From Oscillospiraceae bacterium (GTDB lineage: Bacteria; Bacillota; Clostridia; Oscillospirales; Acutalibacteraceae), in contig JAQWBK010000011.1 in the NCBI GenBank assembly GCA_028706415.1, positions 1 through 22,644 of the forward strand: a DNA stretch of 22,644 nucleotides, written 5' to 3'. Made by a program: the position numbers and the translations under genes. How positions within the stretch are numbered: position 1 is the stretch's first letter; each line of letters starts with the position of its first letter. The notes under the pieces are model-generated. The model did no database searches. It was given only the letters and a program-made list of their open reading frames with translations, and was not told the origin of the DNA. Of the stretch, positions 14,627-22,576 are shown piece by piece.

Positions 14627-14656
14627 ATATTAGTTTTAAACCAATAGTTGAGACAA
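14627..14656 (-). promoter_or_regulatory. Candidate feoAB promoter with an overlapping palindromic operator
   Basis: On the minus strand TTGTCT (14651-14656) and TAATAT (14627-14632) are 18 nt apart. A 15-bp near-palindrome of the form TTxGTTTxAAACxAA (14630-14644) covers the -10 edge and the spacer. Its place and shape fit an iron-responsive repressor site (DtxR/MntR- or Fur-like), but it matches no consensus I can assert. Confidence 0.4.
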
Positions 14657-14713
14657 TAAAGCATTGAAATTCTTGCTGATTTTGCATATAACAGCAAAGC
14701 ATGGCTGTGAAAA

Positions 14714-15244
14714 TCATTTCAGCAAAAGCTTTACCATCAATGCAGACAAAACAATTCCGGTTAGGTCTCCACCTGCCGAGGCGGCCAAAGTATGGCGGGT
14801 ATGTTTTACGCCGATTGTGCCATAATATACTGTTATTGTATAAAAGGTGGTTTCAGTGGATGATTGCAAAACACTTGCAACCTGACCGGCAAGACTATCG
14901 GCTCCGTATGTCGCATAAATGCTCTCCAGCATGGCAAAAGACCCGCTGCCCGACATTGGGCGAAGAAGCGCAAGTGGCACTGTTTCGGGCGGAAAGCCCA
15001 ATAGATTTGCTGCCGGAGCGATACCCTCGACCAACAGCTCCACCAGCCCCGAAGCACGCAGCATGGATACCGCTGTCATAAGCGCCACAAGTGAAGGCAA
15101 TACCTTAATACAGGTTCCCAGTCCCTCGCTTGCGCCTGCCGTAAATTCATCAAACAGCGAAACCTTTTTTGTTATTCCCATTAAAAGAATAACGGCAACA
15201 AAGATCGGCACCACCCCCACCGAGAGCATGTTTATCGCGTTCAT
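14714..15244 (-). CDS. spmB: Spore maturation protein B
   Basis: The 176-residue membrane protein is a nucleoside-recognition (Gate) domain protein, with R-P-M-S-G-S-G-S (about 95-102) as its signature. SpmA and SpmB are needed for full spore core dehydration and heat resistance. Its ATG overlaps the stop of spmA by ATGA, so the pair is translationally coupled. The feoA promoter begins about 60 nt after the stop. A TTGCTG/CAGCAA hairpin lies downstream near 14672-14697, without a T-run. Confidence 0.95.
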   Translation of the reverse strand: MNAINMLSVGVVPIFVAVILLMGITKKVSLFDEFTAGASEGLGTCIKVLPSLVALMTAVSMLRASGLVELLVEGIAPAANLLGFPPETVPLALLRPMSGSGSFAMLESIYATYGADSLAGQVASVLQSSTETTFYTITVYYGTIGVKHTRHTLAASAGGDLTGIVLSALMVKLLLK

Positions 15245-15864
15245 GTGCGCACCTTCCTGTTTGCAGGCTTCAAGCGTGGGTGACAGTTACTTCTTTTTAT
15301 TGAAAACAACCGCGAAAGAAATACCGCCACCACGGCAGCCCCGAAAGAGGTCGCCCACACCGCAGGCAGTATGTTCAGGGGACTTTCAGCCCCGTATTTC
15401 AACCGCATGGTTGCCACTGTGGTAGGTAGGAACTGAATTGATGCCGTATTCAGCACAACAAAGGTTATCATGTGAGATGATGCCGTACCGGGGTGGGGAT
15501 TTGCTTTCGAAAGGCTTTTCATTGCACTTAACCCCAGGGGAGTCGCGGCATTCCCCAGCCCCAAAAAATTTGCCGCCATGTTCATCAGAATTGCACGGCA
15601 GGCCTCTCCGGATGGGTCCAACCCGGGGAAAAGCAACCGCATAAGGGGTGACATCATCTTTGACATGCACAGGGTTAACCCCCCTTTATCGGCAATACGC
15701 ATCATGCCCCCCCAAAGACACATTGCGCCCCCAAGCGTAAGGCACAAGCTTATTGCTTCACCCCCGCCGCCCAGCAGAGCCTTTGTAACATTATCCAGGT
15801 TACCTGTTACGGCTCCTGCGGCAATAGAAACCAGCATAATTCCAGCCCAGATTTTGTTCAGCAT
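15241..15864 (-). CDS. spmA: Spore maturation protein A
   Basis: The ATG at 15864 gives M-L-N-K-I-W-A-G-I-M, the usual SpmA N-terminus, behind AAGGACGGA; an in-frame extension to 15915 has no such site. The 207-residue product is a polytopic nucleoside-recognition domain protein with N-M-A-A-N-F-L-G-L-G-N-A-A-T-P (about 111-125) and a basic C-terminal tail. It works with SpmB in the forespore or mother-cell membrane. It is the first gene of the pair and is divergent from the abrB-like gene; its own promoter was not resolved. Confidence 0.95.
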   Translation of the reverse strand: MLNKIWAGIMLVSIAAGAVTGNLDNVTKALLGGGGEAISLCLTLGGAMCLWGGMMRIADKGGLTLCMSKMMSPLMRLLFPGLDPSGEACRAILMNMAANFLGLGNAATPLGLSAMKSLSKANPHPGTASSHMITFVVLNTASIQFLPTTVATMRLKYGAESPLNILPAVWATSFGAAVVAVFLSRLFSIKRSNCHPRLKPANRKVRT

Positions 15865-15995
15865 AGCAATTCCGTCCTTCTTATTTTTATCATCAATAAG
15901 TGGTTTAGTGGTCAAAGGTCACAATAAACACAATATATTGATATATATGACAAATATTAGCCAAATATTATGATAAAATATTCAAATCTTATCGC

Positions 15996-16040
15996 TTGAC
16001 AAAAGAGGGTTTTATTGGTAAACTTTCTTTAGAAAGTTTA
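15996..16040 (+). promoter_or_regulatory. Promoter with an overlapping 22-bp perfect palindrome upstream of abrB
   Basis: TTGACA (15996-16001) is followed, after 17 nt, by TAAACT (16019-16024). That -10 is the start of a perfect palindrome, TAAACTTTCT-TT-AGAAAGTTTA (16019-16040). A further small hairpin AGTGC-GTTA-GCACT lies in the leader (16053-16066). The palindrome is well placed for a repressor, possibly AbrB itself. Confidence 0.6.
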
Positions 16041-16086
16041 GTTATTCGACAAAGTGCGTTAGCACTGTCGGGAAATGGAGGAAAAC

Positions 16087-16332
16087 ATGAAATACACAGG
16101 TGTCGTAAGAAGAATTGACGATCTTGGACGGATCGTGTTGCCCGTAGAGCTCCGCAGAACAATGGAGCTTGATAACGGCGACTCGCTGGAGATTTTTGTT
16201 GAGGATAACAAAATCATCCTCAAGAAATACCAGCCTGCGTGTATATTCTGTGGCAATGCAGACGAAATTGCGGTTTTCAAAGGCCGTAATGTTTGCCCTG
16301 ATTGCGCCAAAGAAATTACACAGAAAATCTAG
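16087..16332 (+). CDS. abrB: AbrB-type transition-state regulator with a Cys4 tail
   Basis: The start at 16087 (M-K-Y-T-G-V-V-R-R-I-D-D-L-G-R-I-V-L-P) follows GGAGG by 5-6 nt; the earlier ATG at 16075 overlaps that site. The 81-residue protein has the swapped-hairpin AbrB DNA-binding domain (3-48), then C52-x2-C55 and C70-x2-C73, a small zinc-binding tail common in clostridial AbrB proteins. AbrB proteins bind AT-rich DNA as tetramers and hold back stationary-phase and sporulation genes. The neighbouring spmAB and spo genes fit this, but targets are inferred. Confidence 0.93.
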   Translation: MKYTGVVRRIDDLGRIVLPVELRRTMELDNGDSLEIFVEDNKIILKKYQPACIFCGNADEIAVFKGRNVCPDCAKEITQKI

Positions 16333-16367
16333 TTCGAAAAGCAAACCCGCTGGGATAAAGGGAGCTA

Positions 16368-16473
16368 ATACTACTCTCAAATAAAAGGATTGATAAAATT
16401 GTCGCTCAAGACGCTTTCTTCTTTAAAGAACGCATCGCTCCGTTTTATCGGCTTTTATTATTGAGATTAGTAT
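16368..16473. mobile_element. Diverged 106-bp TIR element
   Basis: The left end ATACTACTCTCAAATAAAA (16368-16386) and the right end (16453-16473) are inverted copies with small gaps, and the complementarity continues inward through GATAAAA and TTTTATC, so the whole element could fold into a long hairpin. Its ends are close to those of the 12117 element (ATACT-R-Y-TCTCAA), but the interior differs. It lies 35 nt after the abrB stop. Confidence 0.6.
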
Positions 16474-16536
16474 AAGGTTAAGGTTTACTAAACAAGTAAG
16501 TTTTTAATTGGCTTTCTTTAAGCGGAAGTGCGAAAC

Positions 16537-16696
16537 TAATACTAAACGCTGATACAAACTTGATAAGATGTACGAGGATGTTTTTCCCTTGTCAAGGAAA
16601 TCGATTCAGATGGGCTGATACCCATCGAGCAGGATAACCCGGGCAGGCGGAAAACAAACAGTGTATATCGCATGGTTAAATTAATATTTAGTGTTA
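16537..16696. mobile_element. Diverged full-length (160 bp) TIR element
   Basis: TAATACTAAA (16537-16546) faces TTTAGTGTTA (16687-16696), 9 of 10 complementary. The interior aligns with the 12117 element: both have C-G-A-G-G-A-T-G-T-T-T-T-T, a CAAGG string, then a hairpin, here GATGGG-CTGATA-CCCATC (16609-16626), and a GGCGGAAAA string. The length is nearly the same (160 versus 156 bp). No ORF of note. Confidence 0.5.
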
Positions 16697-16735
16697 AAGA
16701 CCACACCAAAGGATTGAACCTTCAGTGTGGTCTTT
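16696..16735. terminator. Probable bidirectional terminator
   Basis: AAAGACCACAC (16696-16706) pairs perfectly with GTGTGGTCTTT (16725-16735), with an inner AAGG/CCTT pair in the loop. The stem ends are A- and T-rich on either side, so it can work in both directions. Confidence 0.55.
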
Positions 16736-16743
16736 CCATTTAA

Positions 16744-16788
16744 ATCGGCATAATCGGTGATGACGCCGCGCTATGCCGATATTTTTTT
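16744..16788 (+). terminator. Intrinsic terminator on the plus strand
   Basis: ATCGGCATA (16744-16752) pairs perfectly with TATGCCGAT (16772-16780) around a 19-nt loop, followed by ATTTTTTT. It would stop transcripts coming from the abrB side before they enter the phage genes. Confidence 0.6.
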
Positions 16789-16794
16789 GGAATA

Positions 16795-16822
16795 ATACTG
16801 TTCTCAAGTAAAAGGTGAGACA
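16795..16822. mobile_element. Solo left end of the TIR element at the phage border
   Basis: The sequence matches the left end of the 12117 element for 28 nt (terminal repeat plus GGTGAGACA), then stops matching. No right end is present. It sits 14 nt before the holin stop codon, so phage sequence may have displaced the rest of an element. Confidence 0.6.
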
Positions 16823-16835
16823 TTTTTACGGGGAG

Positions 16836-17270
16836 TTACCCCGTCTCCTCACTCTTTTTTCTGAGAATTTCAAAAGCATTTTTTATGGACGAGGGCATGG
16901 GTAATCCCATTATACCGAGGTTCTCAATAACACTTAGGCCGTCGTTTGCGATGAAAAACAATATGGCAGAGGTGCGTATAAATTCGGTTCCCGCCACACT
17001 GTCCAGCTGATACGCTATTAAAACAGCCAAAAATATTCCCGCTTTTCTAAGAAGTCCTTTCAGGCTTAACCGGCTGTTGAAGGAGCCATCGGACGATTTG
17101 GGGCTTTTTTTCCATACCAGAGCACAGATTATTCCGGTAATATAATCCATCGCCATAATAATGCACAGCATCCTTAAAGCCTCATCCCAACCTCCAAGTG
17201 CCTGTGCTACCATGCCGCCCATGGCCGCCAAGATACCCAGAACACCATAACAGATTGATTTTATACTCAT
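16836..17270 (-). CDS. Phage holin (Phage_holin_4 / toxin-secretion holin family)
   Basis: The 144-residue protein has about four hydrophobic helices and the family string M-D-Y-I-T-G-I (about 41-47), with R-K-A-G-I-F-L later, both typical of the TIGR01593/PF05105 group. Holins permeabilise the cell membrane and let the amidase reach the wall. It follows the amidase gene by 45 nt and has GAGAGGGGAG before the ATG. The stop codon sits in the loop of a perfect ACGGGG/CCCCGT hairpin (16828-16844), which is followed by A rather than T on this strand, so it is not a normal terminator. Confidence 0.92.
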   Translation of the reverse strand: MSIKSICYGVLGILAAMGGMVAQALGGWDEALRMLCIIMAMDYITGIICALVWKKSPKSSDGSFNSRLSLKGLLRKAGIFLAVLIAYQLDSVAGTEFIRTSAILFFIANDGLSVIENLGIMGLPMPSSIKNAFEILRKKSEETG

Positions 17271-17315
17271 TTAATACTCCCCTCTCGGTATTAATCCGGC
17301 TGTGCCGAATTTATA

Positions 17316-18365
17316 CTAATATTTTTTCAAGTATTTTGTATATGTTCTGCCAGAAATTGCCCCCCACTTCTTCCAGCTGACAACCACCGTTCCATTAGAC
17401 ACGTGGCTTCGGATGTATAGAGGAAGCGCCCTTAGCCATGCAGGTATTGGTTTTCCGGTGGATACCCAGACCGCATTTGATGCCGCTTTTACCCTGTCCC
17501 CCGGCATAAAGGTATCGGTGGGGGGCGGCTTACCGGCTGTTGCAGGGTTTGCAGATATATCGGCGGCATTAACCCATCCGTAAACACCCCCGCCTATGCA
17601 ATGGTAGGGATGTGGGGCAGACGGTGCAATTCCGGTTACCTGACAGGTTGCCTTGCCCTTGTTGCCCGAGGCAGACTTTGCGGTACTGGATATATACACA
17701 TTACCTCCCCTGAACCTCACCTTGTCACCCACCTTGATTTTGGCGGGCTTTGCAGGCGGTTTAGGTGGGGGCTTGGGTTTTAGCTTTCCGACCTTAACAA
17801 TGGCGTTTACCAGCCCCTGTGCAAGCTGTGAGGCATATTTGTCCTTAAGCATCAGCTTGCCGTCCGTGATGCCATCCATAAAACCGCATTCACAAAGCAC
17901 CGCCGGACAGTTGGGCTCTCTAACTTCATGAAAATCGGCATAAGCAATCGGGGAGGCTCGATTGCCCTTATTATTTGTCGCGGCGATCAAGCAGTCGTAC
18001 ACCGTCTTTTGCAGTGCCTTGGTCTTTTCATCCGCTGAAGTGTGGGCATACACGACAACCCCGCTTGCGTTGTATGTATTGCCGTCCCTTCCCGCCGCAT
18101 TATGATGTACCGACACATATATATTCGCCCCGAAATTGTTTGCCCCGTCCGTTCGCTCTTTAAGGGCTAGATCCTTTTTGCCACTTGGGTCGTCAAGCCG
18201 AATAATCTCATACCCCTGATATGCTTTCAGCCCCTGTGTGACCCCCAGCACGACCCTGTTGTTAAGTGTCCATTCCCGGGTCTGGTTCTTATCGATCGCT
18301 TTGGGTATACGCCTGCCGGGAGTGCCGATGTAATGCCCTGCATTTATTGCAATTCTAAATGCCAT
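17316..18365 (-). CDS. N-acetylmuramoyl-L-alanine amidase (Amidase_3) with SH3-like repeats, phage endolysin
   Basis: The 349-residue endolysin has an N-terminal Amidase_3 domain (about 1-190) with the zinc ligands and catalytic residues in place: His11 (N-A-G-H), Glu31, His87 (S-V-H-H-N) and the Glu of C-E-C-G-F. A Pro/Lys linker (about 196-212) leads to two SH3-like wall-binding modules, one beginning V-G-D-K-V-R-F and the other P-G-D-R-V-K-A. No signal peptide, in line with holin-dependent release. AAGGGGGT precedes the ATG. It cleaves between N-acetylmuramate and L-alanine. Confidence 0.95.
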   Translation of the reverse strand: MAFRIAINAGHYIGTPGRRIPKAIDKNQTREWTLNNRVVLGVTQGLKAYQGYEIIRLDDPSGKKDLALKERTDGANNFGANIYVSVHHNAAGRDGNTYNASGVVVYAHTSADEKTKALQKTVYDCLIAATNNKGNRASPIAYADFHEVREPNCPAVLCECGFMDGITDGKLMLKDKYASQLAQGLVNAIVKVGKLKPKPPPKPPAKPAKIKVGDKVRFRGGNVYISSTAKSASGNKGKATCQVTGIAPSAPHPYHCIGGGVYGWVNAADISANPATAGKPPPTDTFMPGDRVKAASNAVWVSTGKPIPAWLRALPLYIRSHVSNGTVVVSWKKWGAISGRTYTKYLKKY

Positions 18366-18378
18366 AAAGTTTACCCCC

Positions 18379-19173
18379 TTATGTTATATCTGCCAGTCTA
18401 ACCGTGGCGGTTATCTCGGCCCCATCTGCCGAAATTATTGTTTGTACCGGTATGGTCGGCATGTTCATGGGCGACAAAGAGATGGTGGCAGGTATTGCGA
18501 GCTTATAGGTTACCGTAAAAGGATTTGTGGCAAGCCACCCCTTAAACCCAGCCAGCACCTCGGCTCTCGAATTCTCTACCGTCATACCAAGTCGACTGAT
18601 ATCAATTCCTATGTATAGCAGCCTAGAATACTGAGCTGCATCGTGCATCCAAAAGAATTCCTTTGAGGTGATGATGTAGTTGTTTCGCCCCACAATGGAG
18701 CATCGTTCTGAAGTGGGTTCAAACACTCGATTATCCAGTATGTCAATATGAAATGTCTGGATTTGTTGCACAGCTCCGCCACCCTGCCAATACATATCCC
18801 AATTCTCTGTTCCGTTAAACCACTTTACCCCTGTATTTTGTTTGCCCGTCCCGCTTATCAGGTCAACCGTGTCGCCCTTGTATAATGCAGGCAGGCTTAG
18901 GGGATAATGGGTACCGTTTACCGTTACTTTACTCGGCTGAACCCCTGTAATCGGTATGGGACTGTCGGGTGTGGGGGTGGCGTTCTGGACTATTTTCCCC
19001 TGCAAGCTCAGCTCCATTATCCTGTCGTTGTAGGTACCCTCAAAAGAGAGCAGCACGCCTGATTTTGTGTACTCAACCGCTCTGAACACGGTATGGTAGC
19101 CGTCCATCACCATAACCGGCCTATAATCCCCCGTAACCATGATTTGCTGCCTGCCGTCCTCGACAAAAGGCAT
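18379..19173 (-). CDS. Phage structural protein, probable tail fibre or receptor-binding component
   Basis: The 264-residue protein has no catalytic motif I recognise. It contains L-Q-G-K-I-V-Q-N-A-T-P-T-P-D-S-P-I-P-I (about 54-72), a string of the type found in Firmicutes phage tail-tip proteins where a linker precedes a beta-rich domain. The C-terminal half is beta-rich. It starts 2 nt after the preceding gene, and the endolysin follows by 13 nt, the usual place for a fibre or host-contact protein. Confidence 0.6.
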   Translation of the reverse strand: MPFVEDGRQQIMVTGDYRPVMVMDGYHTVFRAVEYTKSGVLLSFEGTYNDRIMELSLQGKIVQNATPTPDSPIPITGVQPSKVTVNGTHYPLSLPALYKGDTVDLISGTGKQNTGVKWFNGTENWDMYWQGGGAVQQIQTFHIDILDNRVFEPTSERCSIVGRNNYIITSKEFFWMHDAAQYSRLLYIGIDISRLGMTVENSRAEVLAGFKGWLATNPFTVTYKLAIPATISLSPMNMPTIPVQTIISADGAEITATVRLADIT

Positions 19174-19175
19174 GA

Positions 19176-19976
19176 TTACACCTCCTGATTATAAGGAGCA
19201 TAATAAAGATTACCCTGTGTTTTGGTGGCCGCCAGCATCTCATCGATACTGTTGAATTTTACCAGCTTGGCGAGTAGAGCTGATAAGGCTTGCTGCGCCC
19301 CCTCACGGGCTACCTGGGCTCCATCGGCTGCCGCTTGTGCCGCTCCGATGTGAATATCCACCTGTTCAACCACTTCGCCGGCGGCGGTGGCGGCCATGCT
19401 TGCTTGGGTGGCGGCGATATCTGCAGCGGATGCCGCCCCCTCGGCAAGCCCCGCCTTATCCTGGGCAATTGCCGAGGCAGAGTCGGCCGACTGGGCCGCG
19501 GCGGTGGCGGATGAAGCCGCGTTATCGGCAGCAAATGTCGCCGCTTTTGCATCCGAAATCAAGGCTGACAGCCCGCGTTGTTCATGGGTTTCTCCCGCCT
19601 CACCCTCCTGTCTGCTGTCCAAATAAATCCGTCCTGCAAGGGTAAATAAAACAAACTCCTCGCTTAGATCAGCCCCAAGTTGTGATACAATCAACCGCAC
19701 CTCCCAGATTCCTCCGGTACGGGTTATGCTTCGGGTCAGGGGGACGGTAATGGTATTTGACTCCTCATCGGGTATCAGCAATTCGGTTGTATCATAATTG
19801 TTCATGCAGTCCATAAACTCGACTCGATAAAGATGTCCGGATGAGATAAGTCGGTCGTCAAGTGTAATTAAAATATCGGTCGCACGATGGTCTCCCTGAA
19901 CACCCGCAAACTGGGGTGCTTTTGGCGTCATTCCGTCAATATCGGCGTTAAACTGAACCCTCCGCAATGCCATCAT
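19176..19976 (-). CDS. BppU-like baseplate/fibre protein with an Ala-rich coiled coil
   Basis: The 266-residue protein has an N-terminal domain of the BppU type (about 1-115: F-N-A-D-I-D-G, T-D-I-L-I-T-L-D-D, G-I-W-E-V-R-L) that in Firmicutes phages joins fibres to the baseplate. It is followed by D-S-R-Q and a long Ala-rich coiled coil (about 138-235), likely a trimeric stalk. The gene starts at ATG 19976 behind GGGAGG and overlaps the 52-aa gene by 29 nt. The N-terminal match is by pattern and not checked. Confidence 0.65.
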   Translation of the reverse strand: MMALRRVQFNADIDGMTPKAPQFAGVQGDHRATDILITLDDRLISSGHLYRVEFMDCMNNYDTTELLIPDEESNTITVPLTRSITRTGGIWEVRLIVSQLGADLSEEFVLFTLAGRIYLDSRQEGEAGETHEQRGLSALISDAKAATFAADNAASSATAAAQSADSASAIAQDKAGLAEGAASAADIAATQASMAATAAGEVVEQVDIHIGAAQAAADGAQVAREGAQQALSALLAKLVKFNSIDEMLAATKTQGNLYYAPYNQEV

Positions 19977-20106
19977 TTAAACCTCCCTTTGCATCGGATT
20001 GGGCTTTCAGCTGCGCCAAAGCCCTCTCGGTCTGCTTTTTCAATATCAGCTTATGGATGGATTTTTTACTAATGTATTTATCCGGTATGATATATATTCC
20101 TGCCAT
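19948..20106 (-). CDS. Small 52-aa phage protein, unrecognised
   Basis: The ATG at 20106 overlaps the TGA of the large structural gene as TGATG, and AAGGGG lies 8 nt upstream. The product begins M-A-G-I-Y-I-I-P-D-K-Y-I-S-K-K and is basic at the N-terminus, with a helix rich in Lys, Gln and Ala. It ends inside the next gene at TAA 19948-19950. Small genes in this position are common in phages, but I assign no function. Confidence 0.7.
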   Translation of the reverse strand: MAGIYIIPDKYISKKSIHKLILKKQTERALAQLKAQSDAKGGLNDGIAEGSV

Positions 20107-22196
20107 CACCTCAACCCCTTTGCATATGTTCGGTAATTAATCGTCAAGCCTCCAACCGATACCACTCCCTTCCCCTCCAGTCTGAACCCGAACCGTCTGA
20201 TACCTACCACGCTCGGGGTAAGGCGCAGTAATCCCCCGTCAGCCGATTGCTCTACCGTTACAGGGCCTGAAACATCACCGTATTCATCCAGATATACCAC
20301 CCCAACATTGGATGAGTCGCCCTCAAGTTCAAGATACAGCTGAAAAACATCCTTGAGCCGCTCCGGATGGTCAAAGTCAAACAGGCATGTCTGCATAATA
20401 AAATCAACAGGCATGGTTTTTTGGGTGATAATTCCCCCCTCATTCACCAGCCCCACATCCTCATCCCCGCCAAAAACGGCACTTACCGCCCCCTGCTCCA
20501 CCCCACCGCGTATAACCATTTCATCCCGATTTGACATCATGAAAAATGGTGTAATGCCGCAATTAATGCGCCAGCGCATCCAGGGAATGAGGGTCTGCAT
20601 ATCGCCTTTTGCTGCATCGTGCAAATATCCCGTATAATTTGAATCGTAATAATTGAATAAAAATATTTCGTTTGCGATCATCAACAGATAATGCCCCTTA
20701 TAATCGGCAGAGCAGGCCGACCTCATTTCCGCTTCGGAATACCCGTCAAGCAGATTGGATATTGGGGCGGAAATTGTGCGGACCATGCTTTCACTGTATT
20801 GATTTTCTGCTGCAAGGGCAAAAACCCTGCCGTTTCCCGCCCACACCAGACGGTTATCACAAAGTCGAATGGTTGAAGGGCAGTCACAGCCGATAAAGGG
20901 ATGAAGCTGTGTAACCGGGAAGCGGGCAGCATTGGCGGTTGCATCAATAACAGTGCCGTCGGGATGATATCTTGCAGTGCGGCTGCACGAGGCGTATGCG
21001 GCACAGTACATCTCGCGTTTCTTGAAGATTATCAGCCTCCCCCCTTGCTTGGCAAAGGCCGTCACCCTCTGCCCCGCATCCCCGATATAGGCATGATTGT
21101 TTTCAGGAAAATACAGGGGATTGTTTACATCGCTCCAATGAACCAAATTCGGAATTGTCGGATGACCGGACACAAAAAGCCTTGCCCCTCCGATATCACC
21201 GATCAGGTCACTCCCAAACCAAGAGCAGATTCCCATTGAGCATATTATGTCCCGCCCCACCGACCTTGTCTTGGATGCAACCACCTCCAGATTATTATCA
21301 ATTCCCGAGGCGGGAAACCAACGCACAGCGTTTAAAACGGTCTGAACACAATAAATGTATCCCCCCGCTCGGTTTACATGCACCGAAATGCCCCCCTCAT
21401 CGTCGGGGGAAGAGTTTGCACCGGCCGGTATGGTGTAGGAAAAGACGGCACCATCCTCCTCTATGTAATTGACAATAATATCGGTATCATCCAGCTGCTT
21501 AAACGGCAGAAAGAAGTATCGTCCGCTTTCCCCGGTTGTGGTAAATTGCGCTCGGAATTTAGGGGTAAGCAGGTTAAGACCCTCATATACACTGCCGGGG
21601 GATCGGATATTTTCGGTGGTATTGCTTCCCTGCCCGTTTATCGTCACAAGAGGAACATAGGCCAAAGCGGTAACATCCACCCATTCATCCTGGAGCCTCG
21701 ACGGTTCTGCCAGAATACGCCCAACCGACGAACTGCCCCCCTGCCCGATAAATGCCAACCCGCCCCCCGGGGCTTCTGCTCCGCCCCCGCTTTCAACCAG
21801 CATGATACCGGCGCATTCGGCTTGGGTCATGCCCGAAAGTATGGTGCTTTCCCGTTCTTTTCCCTGATAATCGATTGCAGACATAACGGCATCATAAACG
21901 GTGTTTCCATCCGATATCCTGCTGTAAATCCGCCCCAGCTTTCGCTGCAATCCGCAAGACGACGAAATATCGGCCTCTCCTCCCGAAGTCATAACCATTG
22001 TTTTTCCTGAACTATTAATATAAGTGTCGGGGATAGCCTTGATTCCCGGGCGGGTAGACAATTTGCCCCCCGTCCGCCACATGTTTAAAGAGTGTGAAGG
22101 ATGATTGTCATCAAGCCTGCCGCCATCCAAGCCTATGTTGAGCGCCTTTATCGATTTACGGCCTTGCTCATTTTTTGAAATCTTGGGGAATTTCAT
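20106..22196 (-). CDS. Large phage virion protein, tail nozzle/stopper-like
   Basis: The 696-residue protein begins with K-A-L-N-I-G-L-D-G-G and L-S-T-R-P-G-I-K, then a beta-rich body with R-L-F-V-S-G-H-P, V-H-W-S-D-V-N-N-P-L-Y-F-P and K-Q-G-G-R-L-I-I-F-K-K-R-E-M-Y. That pattern, W-S-D-x-x-N-P followed by an I-F-K-x-x strand, is familiar from proteins that plug or extend short tails (P22 gp10 or T7 gp12-like beta-propellers). The gene follows the adaptor by TGATG, as expected for a head-tail connector neighbour. The match is from memory of motifs, so only the structural role is firm. Confidence 0.6.
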   Translation of the reverse strand: MKFPKISKNEQGRKSIKALNIGLDGGRLDDNHPSHSLNMWRTGGKLSTRPGIKAIPDTYINSSGKTMVMTSGGEADISSSCGLQRKLGRIYSRISDGNTVYDAVMSAIDYQGKERESTILSGMTQAECAGIMLVESGGGAEAPGGGLAFIGQGGSSSVGRILAEPSRLQDEWVDVTALAYVPLVTINGQGSNTTENIRSPGSVYEGLNLLTPKFRAQFTTTGESGRYFFLPFKQLDDTDIIVNYIEEDGAVFSYTIPAGANSSPDDEGGISVHVNRAGGYIYCVQTVLNAVRWFPASGIDNNLEVVASKTRSVGRDIICSMGICSWFGSDLIGDIGGARLFVSGHPTIPNLVHWSDVNNPLYFPENNHAYIGDAGQRVTAFAKQGGRLIIFKKREMYCAAYASCSRTARYHPDGTVIDATANAARFPVTQLHPFIGCDCPSTIRLCDNRLVWAGNGRVFALAAENQYSESMVRTISAPISNLLDGYSEAEMRSACSADYKGHYLLMIANEIFLFNYYDSNYTGYLHDAAKGDMQTLIPWMRWRINCGITPFFMMSNRDEMVIRGGVEQGAVSAVFGGDEDVGLVNEGGIITQKTMPVDFIMQTCLFDFDHPERLKDVFQLYLELEGDSSNVGVVYLDEYGDVSGPVTVEQSADGGLLRLTPSVVGIRRFGFRLEGKGVVSVGGLTINYRTYAKGLR

Positions 22197-22576
22197 CAGT
22201 ATCCACCCCTTGGCAGTTTATCGATACGGCATATATTTTTCCGGGGTACCGATACCCGCTTGAGGCTGTATAGGGCGGTAAACAGCGCCTGCGAATCCCC
22301 GTCACCCTCGTTTTGTGACAATAGCATAGCCACCCCGTAGGGCATCACATCATTAATCGTTTCGGGGGAAAGCTCAAGCTGATCGTTCATCCCTTTTATA
22401 TATGCCGAGCGGCTGCCTAAGCGGTCAATTCGCTTTAAATCATCATATATCTGAATAACCGCCGCCGTACCCCGCTTAAAAAGGGCGGCATCCCGTACCC
22501 CGTCGGGTTCCCCCCGGGTGTTGGTGTACCCCAACAGCTTGAGCGCCCGCTCCAGCACCTCTTTTCCAGTTTTCAT
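22196..22576 (-). CDS. Phage head-tail adaptor-like protein
   Basis: The 126-residue, mostly helical protein begins V-L-E-R-A-L-K-L-L-G-Y and has L-S-P-E-T-I-N-D-V-M-P-Y-G-V-A-M-L-L-S. Size, helical character and position directly before the large structural gene suit a connector or adaptor. AAAGGA lies 9 nt before the ATG. No specific family is claimed. Confidence 0.5.
   Translation of the reverse strand: MKTGKEVLERALKLLGYTNTRGEPDGVRDAALFKRGTAAVIQIYDDLKRIDRLGSRSAYIKGMNDQLELSPETINDVMPYGVAMLLSQNEGDGDSQALFTALYSLKRVSVPRKNICRIDKLPRGGY

Noticed and set aside
16828..16844. Terminator of the holin operon
   Set aside because: The perfect hairpin is followed by A-residues on the minus strand, so it lacks the T-run needed in that direction.
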